Below are positions 1 to 7,392 of a stretch of DNA of 7,392 nucleotides, in pieces. Numbering within the stretch: position 1 is the first letter of the stretch; every line of letters begins with the position of its first letter. Made by a program: the position numbers and the translations under genes. The notes below the pieces were generated by a model that did no database searches, had not been told where the DNA came from, and saw only the letters and a list, made by a program, of their open reading frames with translations. Source of the stretch: Acidobacteriota bacterium (GTDB lineage Bacteria; Acidobacteriota; UBA6911; RPQK01; JADFOI01); NCBI GenBank assembly GCA_030624355.1, contig JAUXKG010000114.1, positions 1 through 7,392 on the forward strand, in the 5' to 3' direction.

Positions 1-185
1 AACGAGAGATCGCCAGCCCTGATAATGCATAAGTTGTCTACTGCAGTGCCACAATCATCCACGCTGACTGTGTTGTGCTTTCTTGCACGCCTTGTCATCG
101 TGGCGCCTCCAGCACTTCGTCACGCCGCCTTCATCTGAGCGAAGTGAAGAAAACCTATGCATCATCCGGGCTATCACTTTGAGTA

Positions 186-194
186 TGTTAAGAT
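186..194 (+). promoter_or_regulatory. Candidate extended -10 promoter for the TlpA-like gene
   Basis: The sequence TGTTAAGAT matches the extended -10 pattern TGnTAnnnT of housekeeping sigma factors. No convincing -35 hexamer is seen 16-18 bases upstream, which is tolerated in extended -10 promoters. The start of transcription would fall near base 201, giving a leader of about 18 bases that contains the Shine-Dalgarno sequence. This is inference from motif match only. Confidence 0.4.
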
Positions 195-207
195 CGGACT
201 CGCCTTC

Positions 208-213
208 AAGGGG
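208..213 (+). promoter_or_regulatory. Ribosome binding site of the TlpA-like gene
   Basis: AAGGGG lies five bases before the ATG at 219. It supports this start and is one of only two clear Shine-Dalgarno sequences in the window, the other being that of the zinc-ribbon gene at the right end. Confidence 0.6.
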
Positions 214-218
214 TAGAG

Positions 219-788
219 ATGTCGCTCGATCCAAAAAGTCCCTGGATTCCAGTTTTTCGTGGTCCGATCCTAGTACTGGCTGCAGTCCTGCTGATCCTGT
301 TCGGATGCTCGGGACCACTGATGGGTCCGCAGGAGGTGGAGTGGTCAGAACCAGAGGACCGTCAACCCGTAGATCTGTCCGGGACATTAAAAACCCTGGC
401 CCAGCAGGATGTTTCTCTGACCGATCTTCAGGGCAAGATTCTTTTTCTGAATTTTTGGGCCACCTGGTGCGCACCTTGTCGGGCCGAGATGCCCTCCATG
501 GCTTCCCTTTATGACCAACTCTCTCCGGATGGGCTGACCATGATAGCACTCTCGGACGAAGATCCGCAGACCATCCAGGGATTCCTCGAGAGAGGCCCGT
601 ATCCTTTTAATGTGTGGCTGGACCCTGACGGTGTGCTCATCCAACGGTTCCAGGTGTACCAGATTCCCACTACTCTCGTGGTGGATAGCCAGGGACGTCT
701 CATCGCCCGGCACCTGGGAGCGCGCCAATGGGACTCTCCAGAGATGATCGACCGTTTTCGGCAGCTCTTGAATGAACCACAGCCATGA
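219..788 (+). CDS. TlpA/ResA-like thioredoxin-fold lipoprotein
   Basis: This 189-residue protein is a predicted membrane-anchored thiol-disulfide oxidoreductase acting outside the cytoplasmic membrane. Residues 15-29 form a hydrophobic signal segment ending in a lipobox-like LFGC with Cys30 as the likely lipidation site. The thioredoxin fold follows from about residue 60. Its active site is WCAPC (Cys84 and Cys87) in the context NFWATWCAPCRAEMPS, typical of the TlpA/ResA/AhpC-TSA group, and the conserved cis-proline is Pro150 in QIPTT. Family members reduce cytochrome c or other exported apoproteins, or act as peroxiredoxin partners. The substrate cannot be read from the sequence, and no cytochrome c maturation genes are visible. 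The start is supported by AAGGGG five bases upstream. The gene end overlaps the ATG of a mini-ORF (ATGA at 785-788). A peroxiredoxin is less likely because the motif is CxxC. Confidence 0.9.
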   Translation: MSLDPKSPWIPVFRGPILVLAAVLLILFGCSGPLMGPQEVEWSEPEDRQPVDLSGTLKTLAQQDVSLTDLQGKILFLNFWATWCAPCRAEMPSMASLYDQLSPDGLTMIALSDEDPQTIQGFLERGPYPFNVWLDPDGVLIQRFQVYQIPTTLVVDSQGRLIARHLGARQWDSPEMIDRFRQLLNEPQP

Positions 789-833
789 GACTGCGGTTCG
801 TACTCAACGCGCTGTTCTCAAAATTTTTCGTAA

Positions 834-847
834 CCGCCTAGCGGCGG
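834..847 (+). repeat. Small GC-rich inverted repeat before threonine synthase
   Basis: CCGCC at 834-838 and GGCGG at 843-847 can form a five-base-pair stem with the four-base loop TAGC. It sits 17 bases before the preferred ATG of threonine synthase and contains the stop codon of the preceding 18-codon mini-ORF. No T-tract follows, so it is not an intrinsic terminator. It may be chance or may influence translation initiation. Confidence 0.3.
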
Positions 848-864
848 CACCATTGGGGATTGCA

Positions 865-2220
865 ATGTCTACTCAGCCTTTCTTCTTCCGCTGCATTAAC
901 GAATCGTGCCAGCAGGAGTTCGATATCACTCAAAAACTCTACCAATGTCCCGCCTGTTCGGATCTTTTGGATATTATCCACAACTTCCCGGCATTCGAGG
1001 TCACCCGACTTCAGGAAGTTTTCCGCCAGCGGCGAACCTCCAACAATCCACTGGATCTGAGCGGTGTCTGGCGCTATCGCGAATTTCTGCCCTTCACCGA
1101 AGAGGGCCTGGCCAAGGTCGTCACTCTGGGAGAAGGGAACAATCCGGTTTTAGAAACCCCCCGAAGTGCTGAATATGTTGGGCTCAAACGCCTGCGCGTG
1201 AAACACCTTGGCTGGAATCCCTCGGGCTCCTTCAAAGACCACGGCATGACAGTAGGCGTCTCCCAAGCCAGGAATCTGGGTTCCCGAGTGGTGGCCTGTG
1301 CCTCCACCGGCAATACTTCCGCCTCAATGGCCGCTTATTGCGCTCGGGCCGGCATTCGTTCTGTGGTCTTCATTCCCGGGGGACAGATCGCCTACGGCAA
1401 GCTGTCTCAAAGCCTGGACTACGGTGCTCTGACCATTCAGATAGAGGGTGACTTTGACGTGGCCATGAGCTTGGTCCGGGAACTTTCCAGCGAAACCGAT
1501 CTCTACTTGATGAACTCCATCAATCCGTTCCGCCTGGAAGGCCAGAAAACGGTCATGATTGAACTCTTTGACCAGCTGGACTGGCAGATTCCTGATCGCA
1601 TCGTGGTCCCAGGCGGCAATCTGGGCAACAGCTCCTCCTATGGTAAAGCCCTGATGGAGTTGAAACAGTTGGGGTTTATCGACAAGGTTCCCAGGATCAC
1701 CATCATCCAGGCCAGCGGAGCCGATCCCCTCTATCGTACCTTGGTCACTAGCTCTCAGGAATTGGTTCCCGTCAGCAATGCTTGGACCCTGGCCAGCGCT
1801 ATTAAAATCGGACAACCCATCAGCTGGAAGAAGGCACTACGCGCCTTGACCTTTACCGATGGCTGGTGCGACGTAGCCAATGAACAGGAAATTGCAGACG
1901 CCAAAGCGATGTTGGGGCGAGATGGCATCGGCTGTGAACCCGCTTCGGCCACCACCATAGCCGGTCTGAAGAAGCTTCTGGAATCGAGCGAGCACGGTGC
2001 CAGTATTGATCCGGATGAAGACGTCGTGGCTATCTTGACCGGCCACCAGCTCAAAGACCCCGAATATACTATTAATTACCATCTCGACAATTTGTATCAA
2101 CATGCCGTTTACGACAATCGTATCTCTGAAAAATCAGGGAAAGTGACCTCTACTTTCGCCAACCAGCCAATCGAAATGCCTCCCGACAAGGAAGCGATTA
2201 TCCGGTTGTTGGACCTGTAG
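865..2220 (+). CDS. thrC: Threonine synthase
   Basis: This 451-residue cytoplasmic PLP enzyme converts O-phospho-L-homoserine to L-threonine and phosphate, the last step of threonine synthesis. An N-terminal zinc ribbon is visible as Cys10, Cys15, Cys28 and Cys31. The PLP lysine is Lys124 in NPSGSFKDHGM. The substrate-side loop STGNTSAS spans 147-154, and the phosphate-binding glycine loop GGNLGN is at 250-255. The C-terminal part contains the EPASATT segment common in this fold. The open frame extends upstream to an ATG at 772, inside the preceding gene. The ATG at 865 is preferred because the zinc ribbon begins immediately after it and a weak GGGG lies about six bases upstream. Cysteate synthase and threonine dehydratase share the fold, but the zinc ribbon and SFKDHGM context favour threonine synthase. 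No other threonine-pathway gene is in view. Confidence 0.9.
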   Translation: MSTQPFFFRCINESCQQEFDITQKLYQCPACSDLLDIIHNFPAFEVTRLQEVFRQRRTSNNPLDLSGVWRYREFLPFTEEGLAKVVTLGEGNNPVLETPRSAEYVGLKRLRVKHLGWNPSGSFKDHGMTVGVSQARNLGSRVVACASTGNTSASMAAYCARAGIRSVVFIPGGQIAYGKLSQSLDYGALTIQIEGDFDVAMSLVRELSSETDLYLMNSINPFRLEGQKTVMIELFDQLDWQIPDRIVVPGGNLGNSSSYGKALMELKQLGFIDKVPRITIIQASGADPLYRTLVTSSQELVPVSNAWTLASAIKIGQPISWKKALRALTFTDGWCDVANEQEIADAKAMLGRDGIGCEPASATTIAGLKKLLESSEHGASIDPDEDVVAILTGHQLKDPEYTINYHLDNLYQHAVYDNRISEKSGKVTSTFANQPIEMPPDKEAIIRLLDL

Positions 2221-2247
2221 CCCGTTTTCTCGTCTTTCGACACCTTC

Positions 2248-2276
2248 TTGACAGTGTGTTATGCTTTTGCTCTGTT
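2248..2276 (+). promoter_or_regulatory. Candidate promoter for the AAA+/VWA transcription unit
   Basis: A perfect -35 hexamer TTGACA is at 2248-2253. With the optimal 17-base spacer the -10 position is TCTGTT at 2271-2276, a weak match (three of six). Transcription would then start near 2283, exactly at an in-frame ATG, implying a leaderless mRNA. The hexamer also overlaps the alternative GTG start at 2256. The -10 is poor, so this is tentative. Confidence 0.35.
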
Positions 2277-2282
2277 CTGACA

Positions 2283-3749
<1,467 letters not shown>

Positions 3750-3772
3750 AGTGGTTATGCCGATCAAAAATA

Positions 3773-5029
3773 ATGTCTAAGATTCGCTACACCAAATACA
3801 TTCCCAATCCCGCAGACGCAATCGACCTTGAAGAATTGCTGGACCAACTCAAGGAGTTTTTTCTGGAGAGCGGGTTTTCTTCCCAATACCGTTCCACCAC
3901 CGAGCATGCTCAGAACCTTCAAAATCTGTATCAGGCACTGGCCGAAATCCTTTCCGAGAGCGAGCAGCTCTCCCAAGAGTGGCGTGAATCCCTGGACAAA
4001 TATTCCAGGCAGTTTCCCTACGGTACACTCCCAGACGATTTGAAGGAACTCCTGGACCAGCTCATTGAACGGTTGGTCGACCGGGACTACCTTCGCCCCT
4101 CGGAGGAGTCCTGGGGCCAGCCCCCCTTGGAAGGCGAGGGCACCGAATCGGAAGCGGCAGGAGACGTCTGGTTTGAGTTAACCAACAAAAGCATCGATTT
4201 CCTCGGCTACAGGACGTTTCGAGAATTGCTGGGTTCGGTGGGTGGAAACAGCTTCGGCTTGCACGAAACCCGGGAGCTCTCAACAGGGGTGCAATCAGAC
4301 GCACACAGCAGACCCTACGAGTTTGGCGACACCCTCAATCTGGACGTCGGTGCCACCCTCCTGCGCGCGGTTCGAAGGGAAGGCTTGGGAGTCCCTCTCA
4401 ACCTGGAATACGGTGACCTTATGGTCTACCAGACTGATTATCACAGCTCCTGCGCAACGGTGCTGATGCTGGACTGCAGCCACAGCATGATCCTTTACGG
4501 TGAAGATCGCTTCACCCCGGCCAAGAAGGTAGCCCTGGCCCTGGCCCATCTCACCCGCACTCAATTTCCGGGTGACTCTCTGCACGTAGTCCTCTTTCAC
4601 GATTCCGCCGAAGAGATCCCTCTGGCCAAGCTGGCCTCCACCAAAGTTGGTCCCTACCACACCAATACCTGTGAGGGTCTGCGACTCTCCCGGCGAATCC
4701 TGATGAATCAGAAAAAAGACATGCGTCAGATCATCATGATCACTGACGGAAAGCCCTCAGCCATCAAACTGCCCAATGGAAGAATCTACAAGAATCCTTT
4801 CGGTCTGGATCCCATGATCCTGCAAGAAACCTTCAAAGAGGTGAGCAACTGCCGCAAGAATGGCATCTTGATCAACACCTTCATGGTGGCTCGGGATCAC
4901 TATCTGATGGATTTTGTCATGAAGGTCTCGCAGATCTGTCGCGGCAAGGCCTACTTCACTACCAGCCTCGACCTAGGCAGCTACCTTTTCATGGACTTTA
5001 TGAACAACAAGACGAAAACGGTGCATTGA
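3773..5029 (+). CDS. VWA-domain protein, partner of the AAA+ ATPase
   Basis: This 418-residue protein pairs with the upstream AAA+ ATPase, 23 bases away, in the manner of ChlD/BchD or MoxR-linked VWA proteins. The N-terminal 110 residues are mostly predicted helix, with an acidic, glycine-containing linker at about 110-130. The VWA domain runs from about residue 226. Its metal-ion-dependent adhesion site is DCSHS (Asp234, Ser236, Ser238), with a candidate MIDAS Thr299 in HTNT and Asp325 in ITDGKPS. There is no signal peptide or membrane segment, so a cytoplasmic location is likely. In such pairs the VWA subunit usually recruits the client that the ATPase ring remodels; the client here is unknown. 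The start matches the expected N-terminus, but no Shine-Dalgarno sequence precedes it. An 8-codon out-of-frame ORF (3757-3780) spans its ATG. Its stop overlaps the next gene's start, suggesting translational coupling. Confidence 0.85.
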   Translation: MSKIRYTKYIPNPADAIDLEELLDQLKEFFLESGFSSQYRSTTEHAQNLQNLYQALAEILSESEQLSQEWRESLDKYSRQFPYGTLPDDLKELLDQLIERLVDRDYLRPSEESWGQPPLEGEGTESEAAGDVWFELTNKSIDFLGYRTFRELLGSVGGNSFGLHETRELSTGVQSDAHSRPYEFGDTLNLDVGATLLRAVRREGLGVPLNLEYGDLMVYQTDYHSSCATVLMLDCSHSMILYGEDRFTPAKKVALALAHLTRTQFPGDSLHVVLFHDSAEEIPLAKLASTKVGPYHTNTCEGLRLSRRILMNQKKDMRQIIMITDGKPSAIKLPNGRIYKNPFGLDPMILQETFKEVSNCRKNGILINTFMVARDHYLMDFVMKVSQICRGKAYFTTSLDLGSYLFMDFMNNKTKTVH

Positions 5030-6072
5030 TGACCGAGTCGCCGATGAGCCAATCCACCTACACCATTGGCCGGCACCTGATGGAACAGCAAAAGAGCTTC
5101 GCCGGCTCGACTGGGCATTTCACCAGTCTCATGTGGGATCTAACCATCGCCTTCAAGGTGATCTCAACGGAAGTCAACAAGGCGGGACTGGTAGACGTTC
5201 TGGGTCTGACCGGAGAGACGAACGTCCATGGTGAGGGGGTCAAGAAACTCGATATCTTTGCTCATGACACAATCTTCAAGTGCATGGACCACGGCGGTCA
5301 CCTGTGTTTGATGGCGTCAGAAGAGAGTCCCGACATTCTGCCTATTCCGGCCAAATTTGAAAAGGGCGAATATATCCTGCTGTTCGATCCGTTGGACGGC
5401 TCTTCAAACATCGATGTCAATGTCAGCGTGGGCAGCATCTTTTCTATCTTGCGCAAAAAAAGTGAAGGTCCCGACGGCCGCCTGGAAGACTGCCTACAGC
5501 CCGGAACCGAACAGGTGGCAGCGGGATACGTGGTCTATGGATCGAGCACAATGCTTGTCTATACCTCCGGAGAAGGAGTCCATGGATTCACTCTGGACCC
5601 CAGTATCGGTGAGTTTCTGCTCTCTCATCCGAATATGAAGATTCCTGAGCGTGGATCTGTCTATTCGATCAACGAGGGCAACCACGATCACTGGGACGAG
5701 AGAACCCAGGAGTACATCCAGTCTCTGAAAAACAGCCGGGACGGAAACAAGCCCTATTCCCTTCGCTACATCGGCTCCCTGGTTGCCGATTTTCACCGCA
5801 ATCTACTACAGGGCGGCATCTTCCTTTATCCAGCCAACTACCAAGATCCGGACAATCCCCGCCCCAAACTACGCCTGCTTTATGAAGCCAACCCCTTGGC
5901 CTTCATTGTTGAGCAGGCAGGGGGGCAAGCTTCCACCGGTCATGAAAGGATCATGGAGATCCAGCCAACCTCTTTGCACCAGAAGATACCGCTGATCATA
6001 GGAAGTGGCAAAGATGTGGAAGCTTATGAGACCTCCCTTCAAGGAGTCATCACGCCCAATACTTCACAGTGA
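5029..6072 (+). CDS. fbp: Class I fructose-1,6-bisphosphatase
   Basis: This 347-residue cytoplasmic enzyme hydrolyses fructose 1,6-bisphosphate to fructose 6-phosphate and phosphate in gluconeogenesis or carbon fixation. Family motifs are complete: NVHGE with KKLD (about 66-74), metal-binding ASEE (96-99), the signature DPLDGSSNID (120-129), the substrate-binding block RYIGSLVADFHR (246-257) followed by GGIFLYP, and KLRLLYE (280-286) with metal ligand Glu286. Length is normal for bacterial class I enzymes. The ATG at 5029 overlaps the VWA stop (TGATG at 5027-5031), which favours translational coupling. A TTG at 5026 and an ATG at 5044, which would give MSQSTYTIGRH, are also possible, and the last agrees well with the usual N-terminus. 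None has a clear Shine-Dalgarno sequence. Inositol monophosphatases share the fold but lack this full motif set. Its coupling to an AAA+/VWA pair is notable. Confidence 0.93.
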   Translation: MTESPMSQSTYTIGRHLMEQQKSFAGSTGHFTSLMWDLTIAFKVISTEVNKAGLVDVLGLTGETNVHGEGVKKLDIFAHDTIFKCMDHGGHLCLMASEESPDILPIPAKFEKGEYILLFDPLDGSSNIDVNVSVGSIFSILRKKSEGPDGRLEDCLQPGTEQVAAGYVVYGSSTMLVYTSGEGVHGFTLDPSIGEFLLSHPNMKIPERGSVYSINEGNHDHWDERTQEYIQSLKNSRDGNKPYSLRYIGSLVADFHRNLLQGGIFLYPANYQDPDNPRPKLRLLYEANPLAFIVEQAGGQASTGHERIMEIQPTSLHQKIPLIIGSGKDVEAYETSLQGVITPNTSQ

Positions 6073-6098
6073 CCTATCGGCTGCAACCATTGGAAAAA

Positions 6099-6107
6099 TG
6101 CTAGAAT
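6099..6107 (+). promoter_or_regulatory. Extended -10 promoter of the sigma factor gene
   Basis: TGCTAGAAT is a full extended -10 element (TGn followed by TAGAAT, five of six to consensus). No good -35 hexamer is seen 15-18 bases upstream. Transcription would begin near 6113-6115, only three to five bases before the ATG at 6118, so the mRNA would be leaderless or nearly so. The box resembles a housekeeping promoter, not the CCCCAT-type -10 of RpoH-dependent promoters. Confidence 0.5.
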
Positions 6108-6117
6108 CTCCCTGGCC

Positions 6118-7086
6118 ATGAGCGACGATTCCACTAAAAAACAGAAGCTGGTTAAAGAGGAAGAACTAGTAGAGTCTCTTCTTGAGCCCAAGGATGATGA
6201 GTTTCCCGCTGAGGATCGAGTCACACTCGCCAAGCTTGATCCGCTGCGTCGATATTTGCTCGAAATCAGCAGGTTCGAGCCTCTCAGCTCCGAAGAAGAA
6301 CACCGACTGGCCGTTCTGTATCGCGAGCAGGATGACCAGCAAGCCGCCTATCAGCTGGTGACGGCCAATCTAAAACTGGTGGTCAAAATTGCCAGACTGT
6401 ACAACCGCATTTACAGCAACGCGATGGACCTGATTCAGGAGGGGAACATTGGTTTGATGGAAGCAGTCAAACGCTTCGATCCCTACCGGGGCGCCAGCTT
6501 GCCCACCTATGCCTCTTGGTGGATCAAGGCCTATGTCATCAAGTTCATACTGGACAACTTTCGAATCGTTCGAGTCGGTACGACCAACGAACGTCGCAGG
6601 CTTCTGTTCAATCTGCGCAAGGAGAAGGAAAAACTTCGTTTGCAAGGGATTGAACCCACTGCATCCCTAATTGCCAAGCGGTTGAACGTCAGCATCGAGG
6701 ATGTGCGCGACGTCCAGCAGAGCATCGAATCGAGTGACTTAAGTTTAGAGTCTTATGTGGACAACAATGAATCCGTCCAGTACCTGGACACCCTGGAAGC
6801 CACTGAAGAATTGATCGATGAGAGACTGGCGCGAGGAGAGCTTCAGCAGTTGTTCAATAAAATGGTTAAAGAGCTGTCAGAAGGTCTGACTGACAGAGAA
6901 AGAACAATTCTCAACGATCGATTAGTTGCTGAAACCCCCAAAACCCTTCAGAAAATTGCGGAGCGGTTTGGTGTGACCCGAGAGGCCATTCGGCTGACTG
7001 AGAAAGCGCTTGTCGCCAAGATCAAGAAATACATGCAGGAAGAGCTCAAAGACGTCACCGATGTCGAGTTTGGCCTCATCAGCTGA
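6118..7086 (+). CDS. RpoH-like sigma-70 family RNA polymerase sigma factor
   Basis: This 322-residue protein directs RNA polymerase to promoters. Region 1.2 spans about 41-70 (DPLRRYLLEISRFEPLS). Region 2 spans about 82-155 and includes DLIQEGNIGLMEAVKRFDP and YASWWIKAYV. Directly after it, TTNERRRLLFNLRKEK (155-170) resembles the RpoH box of sigma-32 proteins (QRKLFFNLR). Region 4 is at about 257-307, with helix-turn-helix TLQKIAERFGVTREAIRL. The absence of a long region 1.1 and the short length exclude a typical primary sigma factor. RpoH proteins govern heat-shock genes, but related factors in other phyla serve development or general stress, so the regulon is not assigned. The recognition helix is atypical: REAIRLTE replaces the usual RERxRQxE. 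The gene begins 45 bases after fbp, has its own extended -10 box and lacks a Shine-Dalgarno sequence. Confidence 0.9.
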   Translation: MSDDSTKKQKLVKEEELVESLLEPKDDEFPAEDRVTLAKLDPLRRYLLEISRFEPLSSEEEHRLAVLYREQDDQQAAYQLVTANLKLVVKIARLYNRIYSNAMDLIQEGNIGLMEAVKRFDPYRGASLPTYASWWIKAYVIKFILDNFRIVRVGTTNERRRLLFNLRKEKEKLRLQGIEPTASLIAKRLNVSIEDVRDVQQSIESSDLSLESYVDNNESVQYLDTLEATEELIDERLARGELQQLFNKMVKELSEGLTDRERTILNDRLVAETPKTLQKIAERFGVTREAIRLTEKALVAKIKKYMQEELKDVTDVEFGLIS

Positions 7087-7128
7087 TCAACTCCATTCCT
7101 CTTCTAAATCGTTTATCCATCTTTTTGC

Positions 7129-7156
7129 TTGACCGGAGACAAAAAACGAGTACCAG
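7129..7156 (+). promoter_or_regulatory. Possible promoter for the zinc-ribbon gene
   Basis: TTGACC at 7129-7134 matches five of six bases of a -35 hexamer. Sixteen bases later TACCAG at 7151-7156 is a weak -10 (three of six). If used, transcription would start near 7163, just before the hairpin at 7168-7200, so the hairpin would lie at the 5' end of the zinc-ribbon mRNA. The weak -10 makes this uncertain. Confidence 0.25.
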
Positions 7157-7167
7157 TGCTCTCTTTC

Positions 7168-7210
7168 ACGCCGTGCTCAGGCAGCACTTGGGCACGGCGT
7201 TTTTCTTTTT
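7168..7210 (+). terminator. Intrinsic terminator, possibly an attenuator
   Basis: ACGCCGTGC (7168-7176) and GCACGGCGT (7192-7200) form a perfect nine-base-pair GC-rich stem with a 15-base loop, followed directly by TTTTCTTTTT (7201-7210). This is a textbook rho-independent terminator. It can end the sigma factor mRNA, whose stop codon is about 80 bases upstream. Only 20 bases separate the T-tract from the ATG at 7231, with no promoter visible in between, so the zinc-ribbon gene appears to be transcribed through it. Alternative pairings exist: GTGCT (7173-7177) with AGCAC (7183-7187), and AGTGCT (7155-7160) with AGCACT (7183-7188). The former competes directly with the terminator stem. Confidence 0.8.
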
Positions 7211-7215
7211 GTGGA

Positions 7216-7221
7216 AAGGAG
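7216..7221 (+). promoter_or_regulatory. Strong ribosome binding site of the zinc-ribbon gene
   Basis: AAGGAG, within the longer run AAAGGAGAG, lies nine bases before the ATG at 7231. It is the strongest Shine-Dalgarno sequence in the window and fixes the start of the gene at the right edge. It follows the T-tract of the hairpin by only five bases. Confidence 0.8.
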
Positions 7222-7230
7222 AGATTGAAA

Positions 7231-7392
7231 ATGGCTGAGAAAATTAGCAAGACAGCACGAGCCAGCCTGGGAGTCAAAGGAAGTGCCGGTCAGACCCGCA
7301 GTTGTCCCCAGTGCGGTTCCGACCTGGTTGCTACCCGGATTGTTCGCTCGGCAGGCCTGCCCGGCGGAATGTATTGGGTTTGTCAAGACGAT
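7231..7392 (+). CDS. Small zinc-ribbon protein, 3' end outside the window
   Basis: Fifty-four codons are visible and the frame is open at the right edge. The N-terminus is basic and probably flexible (MAEKISKTARASLGVKG). A CPQC knuckle follows at Cys25 and Cys28, and Cys51 in YWVCQDD is probably the start of the second metal-binding pair; its partner would lie beyond the window. The arrangement suggests a single treble-clef or zinc-ribbon domain in a protein of perhaps 60-90 residues. I do not recognise a specific family, and no function is assigned. A strong Shine-Dalgarno sequence supports the start, and a terminator-like hairpin immediately upstream suggests controlled expression. A ribosome- or RNA-polymerase-associated role would be speculation. 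Confidence 0.7.
   Translation, partial: MAEKISKTARASLGVKGSAGQTRSCPQCGSDLVATRIVRSAGLPGGMYWVCQDD

Noticed and set aside
1..30. A minus-strand ATG at 28-30 with a frame open to the left edge, as if a divergent gene began here.
   Set aside because: Only ten codons are visible, and there is no Shine-Dalgarno sequence or clear promoter before it.
1..138. An open + strand frame running from the left edge to a TGA at 136-138, possibly the tail of an upstream gene.
   Set aside because: The 45-residue translation shows no recognisable motif, and the other two + frames also stop early (20-22 and 30-32), so the true end of any upstream gene cannot be chosen.
55..549. A 164-codon minus-strand frame.
   Set aside because: It lies mostly antisense to the TlpA-like gene, whose motifs are unmistakable, and its translation shows no domain.
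772..864. A 31-residue N-terminal extension of threonine synthase from the ATG at 772.
   Set aside because: It would overlap the lipoprotein gene, and the extension precedes the zinc ribbon that normally lies at the very N-terminus. The 865 start fits better.
6118..7086. The primary sigma factor RpoD.
   Set aside because: The protein is short, has no long region 1.1, and carries an RpoH-type box after region 2.4 with an atypical region 4.
7087..7230. A known riboswitch class or small RNA gene between the sigma and zinc-ribbon genes.
   Set aside because: Only a terminator-like hairpin with short alternative pairings is visible; no conserved riboswitch core was recognised.

Overview
The window is a compact bacterial segment of moderate GC content in which every convincing gene lies on the + strand. 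It holds six genes in order: a TlpA-like thioredoxin lipoprotein, a threonine synthase, a ChlI/MoxR-like AAA+ ATPase, a VWA-domain protein, a class I fructose-1,6-bisphosphatase and an RpoH-like sigma factor. The 5' end of a small zinc-ribbon gene is cut by the right edge. There is no sign of an insertion sequence, phage, CRISPR array, tRNA or rRNA. The AAA+/VWA pair and the small zinc-ribbon protein suggest an Acidobacteriota-like or related deep-branching bacterium. That placement rests on remembered family resemblance, not on a search.

Layout: bases 1-218 are non-coding as far as can be seen and carry a plausible extended -10 promoter for the lipoprotein gene (219-788). A 76-base gap with an 18-codon mini-ORF and a small hairpin leads to threonine synthase (865-2220). 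A short gap with a perfect TTGACA box precedes the AAA+ gene (2283-3749, or a GTG start at 2256). The VWA gene (3773-5029) follows 23 bases later, and its stop overlaps the start of fructose-1,6-bisphosphatase (5029-6072). The sigma factor (6118-7086) has its own extended -10 box almost touching its ATG. A strong hairpin with a T-tract (7168-7210) then sits just before the zinc-ribbon gene (7231 to the edge).

The lipoprotein probably acts in thiol-disulfide exchange outside the cytoplasmic membrane. Threonine synthase and fructose-1,6-bisphosphatase are core enzymes of threonine biosynthesis and gluconeogenesis. The AAA+/VWA pair has the architecture of magnesium-chelatase I and D subunits or MoxR/VWA chaperones, but no pigment-synthesis gene is nearby, so its substrate is unknown. 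The sigma factor has a recognisable RpoH-type box after region 2.4 and an unusual recognition helix.

The points most worth checking are the uncharacterised AAA+/VWA module coupled to fructose-1,6-bisphosphatase, the possible attenuator before the zinc-ribbon gene, and two genes whose promoters imply leaderless or near-leaderless mRNAs.
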